A stretch of 64,000 bases of DNA from Polymorphobacter fuscus (lineage in GTDB: Bacteria; Pseudomonadota; Alphaproteobacteria; Sphingomonadales; Sphingomonadaceae). Below, piece by piece: positions 37,025-45,894 of the stretch (position 1 is the first letter of the stretch; every line of letters begins with the position of its first letter). Where the stretch lies: contig NZ_JAATJI010000001.1 of the NCBI RefSeq assembly GCF_011927825.1, forward strand, positions 1,054,001-1,118,000, given 5' to 3'. Both the position numbers and the translations under genes were made by a program. A model generated the notes under the pieces. It saw only the letters and a list, made by a program, of their open reading frames with translations, had not been told where the DNA came from and did not search any database.

Positions 37025-37864
37025 ATGGACCTGCTGGTATCCACCGAATGGCTGGCCGCCGAGCTTGGCAAGACCGATGTCCGCGTCATCGACGCGACGA
37101 TGTTCCTGCCCGCCCATGGCCGCAACGCCCGCGCCGAATTCGAAGCCGCGCATATTCCGGGTGCCGTGTTCTTCGACATTGATGAAGTGTCGGACCAGAC
37201 GTCGCCGCTGCCGCACATGCTGCCGCCTGCCGAAAAATTTGCCAGCCGCATGCAGGCGCTCGGGCTCGGCGACGGCAGCCGCATCATCGTCTACGACAAT
37301 TCGCCGCTCAAATCGGCCGCACGGGTCTGGTGGATGCTCAACCTGTTCGGCGCCCATGAAGTCGCCATTCTCGACGGCGGTTTCGCCAAATGGCAGGCCG
37401 AAGGCCGCGCCAGCGAAAGCGGCAAGCCGATCGTGCGCCACCGCCATTTCACCGTCTGGGCCGACAAGACGCTGGTCCGCGACGGCAAGCAGATGACCGA
37501 CAATCTGCGCAGCAAGGCCGAACAGGTCGTCGACGCCCGCTCTGCCGCGCGCTTCGCCGGCGCCGAGCCGGAGGCCCGCGCCGGCCTGCGCAGCGGCCAT
37601 ATCCCGGGGTCGAAGAACCTGCCGTACGACCAGATGTTCAACGAAGACGGCACCTACAAGTCCCGGGACGACATCAAGGCGGCATTCGAGGCAGCCGGCA
37701 TCGATCTCGCCCGGCCGCTGGTCGGCACCTGCGGGTCGGGCGTGACATCGGCGGTGCTCGCCTTTGCCGCCGCGCTGGTCAGCACCAACAAGGTCGCGAT
37801 CTACGACGGCAGCTGGAGCGAATGGGGCGCCAATCCGCACAATCCCGTGGTCACTGGCGCCTGA
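37025..37864 (+). CDS. sseA: 3-mercaptopyruvate sulfurtransferase (two-domain rhodanese)
   Basis: 279 residues, the standard two-rhodanese-domain length. It transfers sulfur from 3-mercaptopyruvate to a thiol acceptor. The catalytic cysteine is Cys236 in the loop CGSGVTSA, which marks mercaptopyruvate rather than thiosulfate preference, and the N-terminal inactive domain has VIDATMFLPAHGRNA. A GGGAGTG site precedes the ATG. The cystathionine beta-lyase gene begins 16 bases downstream, so sulfur amino acid metabolism is grouped here. Confidence 0.93.
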   Translation: MDLLVSTEWLAAELGKTDVRVIDATMFLPAHGRNARAEFEAAHIPGAVFFDIDEVSDQTSPLPHMLPPAEKFASRMQALGLGDGSRIIVYDNSPLKSAARVWWMLNLFGAHEVAILDGGFAKWQAEGRASESGKPIVRHRHFTVWADKTLVRDGKQMTDNLRSKAEQVVDARSAARFAGAEPEARAGLRSGHIPGSKNLPYDQMFNEDGTYKSRDDIKAAFEAAGIDLARPLVGTCGSGVTSAVLAFAAALVSTNKVAIYDGSWSEWGANPHNPVVTGA

Positions 37865-37880
37865 CGCCGGCCGCCCGGAG

Positions 37881-39089
37881 ATGACCAACCGCCGCCAGCC
37901 GCCGCATGACCCCGGCCCGGTCGGCATCGGCACCAGGCTGGTCGCCGCCGGGCGCGGCCCCGGCTTTTCGGACGGAATCGTCAACCCGCCGGTCATGCGC
38001 GCATCGACGGTGCTGTTCGACAGTCTCGCCGACCTCGATCGGGCAATCGCCGCCCCCGACGCCGGACTCTATTACGGCCGGCGCGGCACCCCGACGCAAT
38101 GGGCGCTGGAAGACGCGCTGACCGGGCTGGAACCGGGCGCCGCCGGCACCAAATTGTTCCCGTCCGGCGTCGCCGCCATCACCACCGCGCTGCTGGCCGT
38201 CGTCGGCGCCGGCGACGATGTGCTGATCACCGACAGCGCCTATGAGCCGACGCGCCAGTTCGCCGACCAGGTGCTGGCGCGCTTCGGTGTCACCACCCGC
38301 TATTACGACCCCTGTATCGGCGGTGACATCGCCGCGTTGATCCAGCCCAACACCCGCGCGATCCTGCTCGAATCCCCCGGCTCGCTGAGTTTCGAGATCC
38401 AGGACGTGCCCGCCATCACTGCCGCCGCCCGGGCGCGCGGCGTGGTGACGATGCTCGACAACACCTGGGGAACGGCCCTGCGGCTGCAACCGCTGGCGCT
38501 GGGCTGCGACATCAGCCTGTCGGCGCTGACCAAATATGTCGGCGGCCACAGCGACCTGCTGATGGGCGCCGCCACCGCCAGCGAAGCGCTGTGGCCACGG
38601 CTGAAGGCCGCCACCTACCGGCTCGGCCATCATGTTTCCGCCGACGACGCGGCGCTCGCATTGCGCGGACTGCGCACCCTGGAGGTCCGGCTGGACCGCG
38701 CCGAGGCCAGCGCATTGGCGGTGGCGCGCTGGCTCGCCTGGCACCCGGCGGTCGACCGCGTCCTGCACCCGGCGCTGCCGTCGCATCCGGGACACGAATT
38801 GTGGAAGCGTGACTTCACCGGGGCGTCGGGGCTGTTCTGTTTCGTCCTCAAACGCGGTCGCCGGGCGCACACCGCCGCTCTCATCGACGGCCTCGTCCAT
38901 TTCGGTATCGGCTTTTCCTGGGGCGGCTTTGAATCGCTGGTCATCCCCATCCATATCGCGCCGATCCGCACGGTGACGACGGTGCCGTGGAGCGGCCCGA
39001 TGCTGCGCCTGTCGATCGGCCTCGAAGACCCCGACGACCTGATCGCCGATCTTGCACGCGGGCTGGAACGCTACGAAGCGCAATTCTAG
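37881..39089 (+). CDS. metC: Cystathionine beta-lyase
   Basis: 402 residues from the ATG at 37881 (GGAG just before); the frame is open upstream but overlaps sseA. It is a PLP enzyme of the Cys/Met metabolism family that cleaves cystathionine to homocysteine, pyruvate and ammonia. It shows YYGRRGTPTQWALEDAL, TDSAYEPTRQF and LDNTWGTALRLQPL, and the PLP lysine in LSALTKYVGGHSDLLMG. The WGTALRLQP form is closer to cystathionine beta-lyase than to gamma-synthase. It directly abuts the DUF4105 gene. Confidence 0.9.
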   Translation: MTNRRQPPHDPGPVGIGTRLVAAGRGPGFSDGIVNPPVMRASTVLFDSLADLDRAIAAPDAGLYYGRRGTPTQWALEDALTGLEPGAAGTKLFPSGVAAITTALLAVVGAGDDVLITDSAYEPTRQFADQVLARFGVTTRYYDPCIGGDIAALIQPNTRAILLESPGSLSFEIQDVPAITAAARARGVVTMLDNTWGTALRLQPLALGCDISLSALTKYVGGHSDLLMGAATASEALWPRLKAATYRLGHHVSADDAALALRGLRTLEVRLDRAEASALAVARWLAWHPAVDRVLHPALPSHPGHELWKRDFTGASGLFCFVLKRGRRAHTAALIDGLVHFGIGFSWGGFESLVIPIHIAPIRTVTTVPWSGPMLRLSIGLEDPDDLIADLARGLERYEAQF

Positions 39090-40094
39090 GTGCTGCGCGC
39101 CGCCGTGACATTGCTGGCGCTGGTGCCGGCGACGCTGTGGGGCACCATGGCGCTCTGGTCGCGGCTGCCCTTCGCAGCCCCCGCGCGCGGCCTCGTCGCG
39201 GGGCTGTTCGCGCTGCTGATGCTGGCGGCGATCGCCCTGCTCTGGCGGCAGCGGCCGCGCGTCGCGCTGGCGATCATCGTGCCGGCATGGGCGGCGTTGC
39301 TCGGCTGGTGGTCGACGATCCTGCCATCCGACAATCGGAACTGGCAGCCCGATGTCGCCCAGGTCGCGCGCACCCGGATCGATGGCGATGTGCTGACGGT
39401 CGACAATGTCCGCAACTTCACCTGGCGCAGTGACACGGATTTCGACGTCCGCTGGGAAACCCGGCGCTATCGCCTCAGCCAGTTGCAGGGCGCTGACCTG
39501 TTCCTGTCCTATTGGGCCGGCGAATCGATCGCCCATGCCATCATCAGCTTCACCTTTGCCGACAGCGACCCGCTCGCCTTCTCGGTGGAGATCCGCAAGG
39601 AAAAGGGCGAGGCCTATTCCGCGGTCGCGGGCTTTTTCAAAAGCTATGAACTCGCCGTGCTCGCCGCCGACGAGCGCGATATCGTCAAGGTCCGCAGCAC
39701 GGTGCTCGGCGAGGATGTGCGTCTGTTCCGGCTCGACATCCAGCGCGCCACCGCGCTTGGCCTGCTGCGCGAATATGCAGCGCTGGCCAATGACGTCCAC
39801 GCCACCCCGCGCTGGTACAACACACTGATGACCAACTGCACGACGGTGATCTTCGGAATGGCGCGCCGGCTCGATCCGCGCATCCGGCTCGATTGGCGCA
39901 TCCTGCTGCCCGGTCGGCTGCCATCCTATCTGCGCGAAAAGGCGTTCGTCAGCCGCGCCGTGCCGTTGCCGGAACTGATTGCCCGGTCGCACATCGGCCC
40001 GCGGGCCGCCGCGCCGCCGCCCGACCCCGGTTTTTCCAACCGCATCCGGGACGGCGTGCCCGACCCCGCCGGAGCACCGGCGGCACGGCCTTAA
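39090..40094 (+). CDS. DUF4105 membrane protein
   Basis: 334 residues, with a GTG start immediately after the metC stop. The N-terminus has three hydrophobic segments (about residues 5-25, 28-48 and 50-75), then a soluble part (about 100-300) matching DUF4105: the stretch NFTWRSDTDFDVRWETRRY and the conserved NTLMTNCTTVIFGMAR. DUF4105 proteins resemble papain-fold or NlpC-like peptidases, with a Cys-containing NC motif (here TNCTT) and an upstream histidine (IAHAIISF). Activity is unproven. The C-terminus ends in a proline-rich tail. The gene overlaps the convergent lipoprotein gene by four bases. Confidence 0.8.
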   Translation: MLRAAVTLLALVPATLWGTMALWSRLPFAAPARGLVAGLFALLMLAAIALLWRQRPRVALAIIVPAWAALLGWWSTILPSDNRNWQPDVAQVARTRIDGDVLTVDNVRNFTWRSDTDFDVRWETRRYRLSQLQGADLFLSYWAGESIAHAIISFTFADSDPLAFSVEIRKEKGEAYSAVAGFFKSYELAVLAADERDIVKVRSTVLGEDVRLFRLDIQRATALGLLREYAALANDVHATPRWYNTLMTNCTTVIFGMARRLDPRIRLDWRILLPGRLPSYLREKAFVSRAVPLPELIARSHIGPRAAAPPPDPGFSNRIRDGVPDPAGAPAARP

Positions 40095-40411
40095 AGCACG
40101 CAGCCGATACCGGTGCGGACCACTTCGGCGACCAGTGCGTCGTCGCCGCTCTTGTTGAGCGTCGCGGCGATGTCGGACACGGTCATCCGGCCCAGGCGAT
40201 CGCGGTTCAGGTCACCGATTTCGCCCAGCCTACGCAACTGCCGGGTGTCGAGCCGCTGCGACAGCCGGTCGCCCATGCACTGCGCCTGCGCAGGCGGCAC
40301 GCCATATTCGGTCAGCTTGCCGGTAATCCGCTGCGCTGGCGTGGCGCAGGCGGCGAGCAGGGCAAGTCCGCCGAACGCCGCCGCACGCACGAAGATGGAA
40401 TGAACAGGCAC
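40091..40411 (-). CDS. Small putative lipoprotein
   Basis: About 106 residues from the GTG at 40411, chosen because it begins a lipoprotein signal (FVRAAAFGGLALLAAC) with a LAAC lipobox; the frame is open 23 codons further. The mature part is a small helical domain with two cysteines (AQCMGDRL and TGIGCVL). I do not recognise a family with confidence. It would be anchored to a membrane by the lipobox cysteine. It converges on the DUF4105 gene and overlaps its last four bases. Confidence 0.65.
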   Translation of the reverse strand: MPVHSIFVRAAAFGGLALLAACATPAQRITGKLTEYGVPPAQAQCMGDRLSQRLDTRQLRRLGEIGDLNRDRLGRMTVSDIAATLNKSGDDALVAEVVRTGIGCVL

Positions 40412-40523
40412 GCGGCAAACTCCGACCACAACAGCTTGCCCTTGTGCCACGCCGACCGGTGCCGCGACAAGATGCGTCAAGCCCTGAGGTGCAAAGTCCG
40501 GCGCGCCGTCCTATAAGCCCGCC

Positions 40524-41093
40524 ATGCCCATTCTCGACCGCATTCCCTATATCAACTGGTGGCAGGGCGTCCTCGTCGCGCTGCTCGTCGTCGGCATCAT
40601 GGAGATCGTCGCGATCGTTTCGCACCGCTGGGTCATGCACGGTTTCCTGTGGTCACTGCACAAATCCCACCACGAACCGCGCACCGGGGCGTTCGAGAAA
40701 AACGACTGGTTCGCGGTGATGGGGGCGATCCCGTCGATCATCCTGCTGCTGATCGGCACCAGCCAGAACATCCCGATGATCACCGCCATCGGCGCCGGCA
40801 TCACCGCCTATGGCGCCATATATTTCGGATTTCACGACATCCTGGTCCATCGCCGGGTCAAGCATGGCTGGAATCCCCAGCAGCGCTATCTCAAGCGCAT
40901 CGTCCAGGCGCACCGCCTCCATCATGTCGTCGAATCGAAGGACGGAACGGTCAGCTTCGGCTTTCTCTACGCCCCGCCGATCCGGGCGCTGAAGGCGCAG
41001 CTGGAAGCCAATGGCAAGGGCCGGATCCGGTCATCGGCAAAGATGCGCGCCGAAATGGACATGGTCGACAACGCCGATCACTGGGCGCGCTGA
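40524..41093 (+). CDS. crtZ: Beta-carotene hydroxylase CrtZ
   Basis: 189 residues. A membrane-bound di-iron hydroxylase that converts beta-carotene to zeaxanthin by adding hydroxyls at C3 and C3'. The histidine clusters are all present: HRWVMHG, HKSHHEPR, HDILVH and HRLHH. Three to four membrane segments surround them. It is convergent with crtB, 11 bases apart, completing a small carotenoid cluster; crtE and crtI are not in the window. Confidence 0.95.
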   Translation: MPILDRIPYINWWQGVLVALLVVGIMEIVAIVSHRWVMHGFLWSLHKSHHEPRTGAFEKNDWFAVMGAIPSIILLLIGTSQNIPMITAIGAGITAYGAIYFGFHDILVHRRVKHGWNPQQRYLKRIVQAHRLHHVVESKDGTVSFGFLYAPPIRALKAQLEANGKGRIRSSAKMRAEMDMVDNADHWAR

Positions 41094-41104
41094 AGCCGGG
41101 CCGG

Positions 41105-42037
41105 TCAGCGCGGCCGGGTCCACAAACCGTCGCGCGGCGGCCCCGGCAGCGGCCAGCGCCGCGCCCGGGTCAGCGTTTCGGCAAAGGCGACCGACACGGC
41201 CTGCAGCTTTTCGGCCTTGCTGGTGCTCATGCGATGTTCCAGCCCGTCGGCGCCGGCATCGCGCACCTTGCGGCCGATGCCGCCATAGATTCGCGCCGCC
41301 GCCAACACGGCCCAGGCCGCCCGCCGGGACAGCGCCGGCGTGCCGAATTGCGCCGATGCCTCATAGGTTTCGGCAGCGAACACCAGCCGCGCCACCAGCC
41401 GCGCCAGCTGCCGGCGATTGGCCGGAAAGGCAAAGCTGTTGGGCAACAGGTCGACACTGGCCAGCCAGTCATCCGGAATATAGCGGCGCCCGTTCATCGC
41501 ATCCTCGACAACGTCGCGCGCGATATTGTTGAGCTGAAAGGCAATGCCGAGGTCGCAGGCGCGATCGAGGGTCGGCTCGTCATCGGGCGACACCCCCATG
41601 ACGATCGCCATCATGACGCCGACACAGCCAGCGACATGATAGCAATAGGCAAGCGTATCGTCGAAGGTGCGAAACGGCCGCTCCTCCATGTCGATCCGAA
41701 ACCCCTCGACCAGGTCGCGCGGATACTGCGGCGGCATCCCGGTTTCCCGCACCACCTGCGCCAGCGCATCATAGGCCGGCACCCCCGTCGGCTGGTCGGC
41801 GAGCGCCATTTCGGTCAGCCGTTCGACTTCCGCCAATCGTTCCGCCGGCGGCCGCTGGTCGTCGTTGCGCCCCTGGCCGAGAATCTGGCCATCGATGACA
41901 TCGTCGGTGTGGCGGCACCAGGCATAGAGCAGCATGGCGCGATCGCGGGTGACCGGATCGAACAACTTCGACGCCAGCGCGAAGCTTTTCGAACCGCGAG
42001 CGATTGCGGCGCGGGCGTGGCCGATGACGTCGGTCAC
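41105..42037 (-). CDS. crtB: Phytoene synthase CrtB
   Basis: 310 residues with a GTG start overlapping the crtY stop (GTGA). It condenses two geranylgeranyl diphosphates to phytoene. The aspartate-rich motifs are CRHTDDVIDG and NNIARDVVEDAMNGRRYIP, with GSKSFALAS near the N-terminus. It is coupled to crtY, so synthesis and cyclisation enzymes are made together. Confidence 0.95.
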   Translation of the reverse strand: MTDVIGHARAAIARGSKSFALASKLFDPVTRDRAMLLYAWCRHTDDVIDGQILGQGRNDDQRPPAERLAEVERLTEMALADQPTGVPAYDALAQVVRETGMPPQYPRDLVEGFRIDMEERPFRTFDDTLAYCYHVAGCVGVMMAIVMGVSPDDEPTLDRACDLGIAFQLNNIARDVVEDAMNGRRYIPDDWLASVDLLPNSFAFPANRRQLARLVARLVFAAETYEASAQFGTPALSRRAAWAVLAAARIYGGIGRKVRDAGADGLEHRMSTSKAEKLQAVSVAFAETLTRARRWPLPGPPRDGLWTRPR

Positions 42038-43194
42038 AACATGCCCAATTCATATTTTATCAAAGTCGACATCGCCCGCAGCACCGGCAGCGGCGGCTTG
42101 CCGCTGAGAATGGTCGTCCAGTCGCGCAGCTTCGGCTGCGCCGCGTAAAATCGTCCGACCAGCGCCTCGTCATGCTCGTAGAAGCGCTCGAGCACGCGGT
42201 AGCGTTCGTCGGGCAGCGCCGCCAGGAACAACATGCGGTTGAGCAGCCGGTACATGCCCCGCGCCCGCCAGGCATCGACGCTGTGCCGGCGCACCGCCGC
42301 ATAGATGGTCGCCGCATCGAGCACCGGCAGCGCGGCAACGAGATCGGCGATCTGCACGGCATCGGGAAAGCTGTAACCCGTCACCGGGTGGAACATGCCC
42401 GATCGCAGGCCGACCCGCGGCACGCCTTCATCGCCTTCATCCCAGAAGGCCTCGATATCACCGCCGATGCCGAGCGGCAGGATGCCATGTTCCTCGCGGT
42501 GCGTCGCAACGATCGTCCACCCCTGCGCCTCGGCATAATCGGCCAGGTGCTGGCGCAGCAGGTCGAGCGACAGATCGGCACCGTCGCTGAAATAGGTATC
42601 CTCGATCAACAGCCGGGTCGGACCAAAGGGCAATGTGTAGATGAAGCGATAACCGTCACGCTGCGGGACGGTCGCATCCATTATGATCGGCCCGGTCAGC
42701 CCATGCGGCGCCGCCAGTTCGACTTCGATGCCGAGAAACTTCTGCCAGCGCAGGTCGAGCGCCTTGGTCGGCCCCTGGCCGCGCCCGTCGATCACCGCAC
42801 CGGCGGTCAGCACCCGCTGATCAGCAAGTGTCACCGATGTCGGCGTCAACGCCACGACGGGCATCGACGTGAAGATCGCCGCCGGCGGCAGCGCTTCGGT
42901 CACCGCCGCTGCCAGCCGTTCCGACGTGGCGCTGCCATAGCCCGATTCCAGCCGCCGCTGCAGGCGGGGGAAGCGGACTTCATAATGTTCCCAGCGATGC
43001 TCGAACAGCGGCGCCGTCCAGCGCTGCTGTTCGGGTGACAGATCGCCGGTGAACGACGACCAGGTATGATTGCCGCCAAGAACATCGCCCGTTTCCACGA
43101 TCGCGACGCGCACGTCGGGGCGCACCTGCGCCAGGCGCAAGGCAATCAAGCCGTTGGCGAGACCACCGCCGGCCAGGATGATGTCGAAGTCCAC
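42034..43194 (-). CDS. crtY: Lycopene beta-cyclase CrtY
   Basis: 386 residues from the GTG at 43194, which starts just before the FAD fold (DFDIILAGGGLANGLIAL); the frame is open a further 35 codons. It cyclises lycopene to beta-carotene. The family features are GGNHTWSSFTGDL, IDGRGQGPTKALDLRWQKFLG and GMFHPVTGYSFPDAVQIADL. It is the first gene of the crtY-crtB pair. It faces the cytochrome P450 gene across a 128-base divergent promoter region. Confidence 0.94.
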   Translation of the reverse strand: MDFDIILAGGGLANGLIALRLAQVRPDVRVAIVETGDVLGGNHTWSSFTGDLSPEQQRWTAPLFEHRWEHYEVRFPRLQRRLESGYGSATSERLAAAVTEALPPAAIFTSMPVVALTPTSVTLADQRVLTAGAVIDGRGQGPTKALDLRWQKFLGIEVELAAPHGLTGPIIMDATVPQRDGYRFIYTLPFGPTRLLIEDTYFSDGADLSLDLLRQHLADYAEAQGWTIVATHREEHGILPLGIGGDIEAFWDEGDEGVPRVGLRSGMFHPVTGYSFPDAVQIADLVAALPVLDAATIYAAVRRHSVDAWRARGMYRLLNRMLFLAALPDERYRVLERFYEHDEALVGRFYAAQPKLRDWTTILSGKPPLPVLRAMSTLIKYELGML

Positions 43195-43270
43195 AACATT
43201 GTCATAGGCAAGCGCGCGGCGCAGCGAAAGCCCGGCCGCGTCACCACGTCGCGCAAGCCTTGCGTTCCGA

Positions 43271-43309
43271 TTGCCCTTCCTGTTGCATTTGCGTATCACT
43301 TGTCCGCAA
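43271..43309 (+). promoter_or_regulatory. Putative P450 promoter with an overlapping inverted repeat
   Basis: TTGCCC (43271-43276), 17 bases, TATCAC (43294-43299) fits a sigma-70-like promoter. TTGCG at 43289-43293 and CGCAA at 43305-43309 form an inverted repeat around the -10 element with an 11-base spacer, as an operator would. Confidence 0.32.
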
Positions 43310-43322
43310 ACAGGAGACGCGC

Positions 43323-44702
43323 ATGAACGCAGCCGCCAGGGTTTCGGCCTTTGTTCCGGATGATCTTCCGGAACCGACCTTCGCCGATCTCGCGCATCTG
43401 CCGGGCATGCAGCCGGCGCGCATCCGCATGTTGCGCACCATCAAGTTCCTTCAGGACCCGTTGGGCCGAAGCAAGGCGATGGTCGACGATTATGGCCGGG
43501 TGTTCCGGCGCCAGGATTTCGGCGGCTGGGGCGTGTCGCTGATCGGCCCCGAAGCCAATGAGCTGGTGCTGTTCAACAAGGACAAGATCTTCTCGTCCGC
43601 GCTGGGGTGGAACCCGGTGCTGGAAAATCTGTTCCCGCACGGCCTGATGCTGATGGATTTCGACGAGCATCGCATCCACCGCAAGGCGCTGTCGGTCGCC
43701 TTCAAGACCGAACCGATGCGCCATTACCTCGGTGAACTGAACAGCGGCATCGTCCGCGGCATCGGCAGCTGGTCCGGGGCGCCGGAATTCCGATTCTATC
43801 CGGCGATCAAGGCGCTGACGCTCGACCTCGCCGCCGCGTCCTTCCTGGGCGTGCCATGGGGGCCGGACGCCCAAAAGATCAACAAGGCGTTCGTCGACAT
43901 GGTGCTGGCGTCCGTCGCCGTGGTTCGCAAGCCCTTGCCGCTGACGCAGATGCGCCGCGGCGTCAAAGGGCGCGAATATATGTCCGCCTTTTTCGGTCGG
44001 GAGATCCCGAAACGCCGCGGCGTGACCGGGGACGATATCTTCACCCAGATCTGCAACACCACCGACGACGAGGGCGTGCTGCTGACCGACCAGGCGATCA
44101 TCGATCACATGAATTTCCTGATGATGGCCGCCCACGACACGACCACGTCATCGATCAGCTCGACGGTGCATTTCCTCGGCACCCACCCCGAATGGCAGGA
44201 TGCGATCCGCGCCGAAATTCATGCCGTGAAGGCCCGGACCGGCGGCGAACTGACCTACGAGAGCCTTGGCGATCTGGAAACCATCGAGCTGGTGTTCAAG
44301 GAATCGCTGCGGCTGATCCCGCCGGTGCCATCGATGCCGCGCCGCGCGCTCAAGGATTTCGTCTTCATGAACCACCGGATTCCCGCCGGCTCGCATGTCG
44401 GCGTCAACCCGATGATGACGCACCGCCTCCCCGACGTCTGGCCCGACCCGGAGCGCTTCGATCCGCTGCGCTTCACGGCCGAAAACAGCCGGGGTCGCCA
44501 CAAATACGCCTGGGTGCCCTTTGGCGGCGGTGGCCATATGTGCCTGGGGTTGCACTTTGCCTATATGCAGGTGAAGTCGTTCTTCTTCCATCTGCTGGCG
44601 GACAATTGCATCGTGCTGTCAGACAGTTATTCCGGCGAATTCAGCATGTTCCCGATTCCAAAGCCCAAGGATGGCCTGCCGCTGCGGATCGAGCGGATCT
44701 GA
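43323..44702 (+). CDS. Cytochrome P450
   Basis: 459 residues from the ATG at 43323 with AGGAGACGCGC upstream; the frame is open 21 codons further. Haem-binding FGGGGHMCLG with cysteine ligand Cys407, the ExxR pair in FKESLRLIPP, and the oxygen-binding I helix MMAAHDTTTSSI are all intact. It has no membrane anchor, as in bacterial P450s. The N-terminus and RKALSVAFK region resemble eukaryote-like P450s (CYP51/CYP120 style) rather than the camphor type, to my reading. Position beside crtY/crtB and overlap with a hydrolase gene suggest an isoprenoid or carotenoid-related substrate, which is inference. No ferredoxin or reductase gene is adjacent. Confidence 0.9.
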   Translation: MNAAARVSAFVPDDLPEPTFADLAHLPGMQPARIRMLRTIKFLQDPLGRSKAMVDDYGRVFRRQDFGGWGVSLIGPEANELVLFNKDKIFSSALGWNPVLENLFPHGLMLMDFDEHRIHRKALSVAFKTEPMRHYLGELNSGIVRGIGSWSGAPEFRFYPAIKALTLDLAAASFLGVPWGPDAQKINKAFVDMVLASVAVVRKPLPLTQMRRGVKGREYMSAFFGREIPKRRGVTGDDIFTQICNTTDDEGVLLTDQAIIDHMNFLMMAAHDTTTSSISSTVHFLGTHPEWQDAIRAEIHAVKARTGGELTYESLGDLETIELVFKESLRLIPPVPSMPRRALKDFVFMNHRIPAGSHVGVNPMMTHRLPDVWPDPERFDPLRFTAENSRGRHKYAWVPFGGGGHMCLGLHFAYMQVKSFFFHLLADNCIVLSDSYSGEFSMFPIPKPKDGLPLRIERI

Positions 44703-45691
44703 TGCCGGCAACCCGGCGGCGCTGGCCGCGGCGTCTTGCCATCGGCGCCGCCGTGGTGGTGGGCGTGCCGGTCGTGCTGTGGCTGGCATTTCGCGTCGAC
44801 GACATTCCCGTGGCGACGTTGCGCGCCAAATATGGCAGCCCGGCCTCGCAATATGTGACGCTGGCACCCGGCACGGTGATCCATCTGCGCGATGAGGGAC
44901 CACGCAACGGCTTTCCGGTCGTGCTGTTGCACGGCTCGAATGCCTCGCTTCACACCTGGGAGCCCTGGGTCGCCCGGTTGCAGTCGCGCTTTCGCGTCAT
45001 CACCTTCGATTTCCCGGCGCATGGCCTGTCGGGCCCGGTCCCGTCGCGGGATTATTCGACGCAATCCTATGTCGCCATCACCGAAAAGGTCGCGGCCCAT
45101 CTCGGCCTCACCCGCTTCGCACTCGGCGGCAATTCGATGGGCGGCGGTGTGGCATGGCGGTATGCGGTGGCCCACCCCGACCAGGTGGCAGCGCTCATCC
45201 TCATCGATGCGTCGGGGCAACCACCCCAGACCCGCAGCACATCGGTCCCACTCGGTTTCCGCCTCGCCAACACACCGGTGTTGCGCGAAGTCGCAGCAAC
45301 CGTGACCCCCCGCAGCCTGATCGAGCGCTCGTTCAAGCAATCGGTCGCCGTCCAGTCGATCGCCACACCGGCGATGATCGATCGCTATTGGGAGTTGCTG
45401 CGCTACCCCGGCAATCGCGAGGCGACGCTCGATCGCTTCGGCGGCTACAACCCGGCGGAACCCGCCGACGCCTTGTCGCGGATCACGGCGCCCACACTGA
45501 TCCTCTGGGGCCGTGAGGATCACTTCATCCCCGTCGAATCCGCCGACTGGTTCGCCCGGCAAATGCCCGGCGCCCGCCTCGTGATCCTCGATGAGGTCGG
45601 CCATCTTCCGATGGAGGAGGCACCGGACAGGGCCCTCGCTCCGGTGCTGGCCTTGCTCGATCCATTGGTCGGCACCGACACGCCGCGATAG
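44702..45691 (+). CDS. Membrane-anchored alpha/beta hydrolase
   Basis: 329 residues from the ATG at 44702, which overlaps the P450 stop by one base (TGATG). One N-terminal hydrophobic segment (about residues 12-28) anchors it. The catalytic set is visible: oxyanion LLHGSNASLHTW, nucleophile GGNSMGGGVAW, aspartate in LWGREDHFIP and histidine in GHLPMEE. This is the general esterase/epoxide-hydrolase-like fold; the HGSN oxyanion turn and small cap suggest an esterase. Tight coupling to the P450 suggests sequential action on the same compound. Confidence 0.85.
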   Translation: MPATRRRWPRRLAIGAAVVVGVPVVLWLAFRVDDIPVATLRAKYGSPASQYVTLAPGTVIHLRDEGPRNGFPVVLLHGSNASLHTWEPWVARLQSRFRVITFDFPAHGLSGPVPSRDYSTQSYVAITEKVAAHLGLTRFALGGNSMGGGVAWRYAVAHPDQVAALILIDASGQPPQTRSTSVPLGFRLANTPVLREVAATVTPRSLIERSFKQSVAVQSIATPAMIDRYWELLRYPGNREATLDRFGGYNPAEPADALSRITAPTLILWGREDHFIPVESADWFARQMPGARLVILDEVGHLPMEEAPDRALAPVLALLDPLVGTDTPR

Positions 45692-45707
45692 GTTCGGCGT
45701 TCAGAGA

Positions 45708-45741
45708 GCCTCCGGCGGGCAGGGCCAGCGGCCCTGCACCC
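45708..45741. repeat. Dispersed 34-base palindromic repeat, copy 1
   Basis: GCCTCCGGCGGGCAGGGCC followed by AGC and GGCCCTGC, then ACCC. The inner GCAGGGCC/GGCCCTGC arms form a hairpin. The same element, with one changed base, occurs at 63070-63103 in the GTA cluster. It lies between the hydrolase gene and the ompA terminator. Confidence 0.85.
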
Positions 45742-45841
45742 GCTTGTCTCGTGTCGATCCTGCCGATGCGGGCGCCAGTCTCATACCCCCGGCATAAACT
45801 GGTCGGCATCTCCCTTTTCTCTTGCGCCCGAACCCGGGTAC

Positions 45842-45871
45842 AAAAAAAGGGCCGCCCCGAAGGACGGCCCA
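45842..45871 (-). terminator. Rho-independent terminator of the OmpA-family gene
   Basis: On the minus strand GGGCCGTCC, TTCG, GGGCGGCCC and then seven T, 24 bases after the stop codon. The UUCG-type loop is a stable tetraloop. Confidence 0.85.
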
Positions 45872-45894
45872 ATTCTTTGCTGCGTCTGCCTGCC

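Noticed and set aside
45842..45871. Hairpin as a bidirectional terminator also serving the plus-strand hydrolase gene
   Set aside because: The T run exists only on the minus strand side; on the plus strand the hairpin is followed by AATTCTTT, which is a weak match, so only the ompA direction is called.
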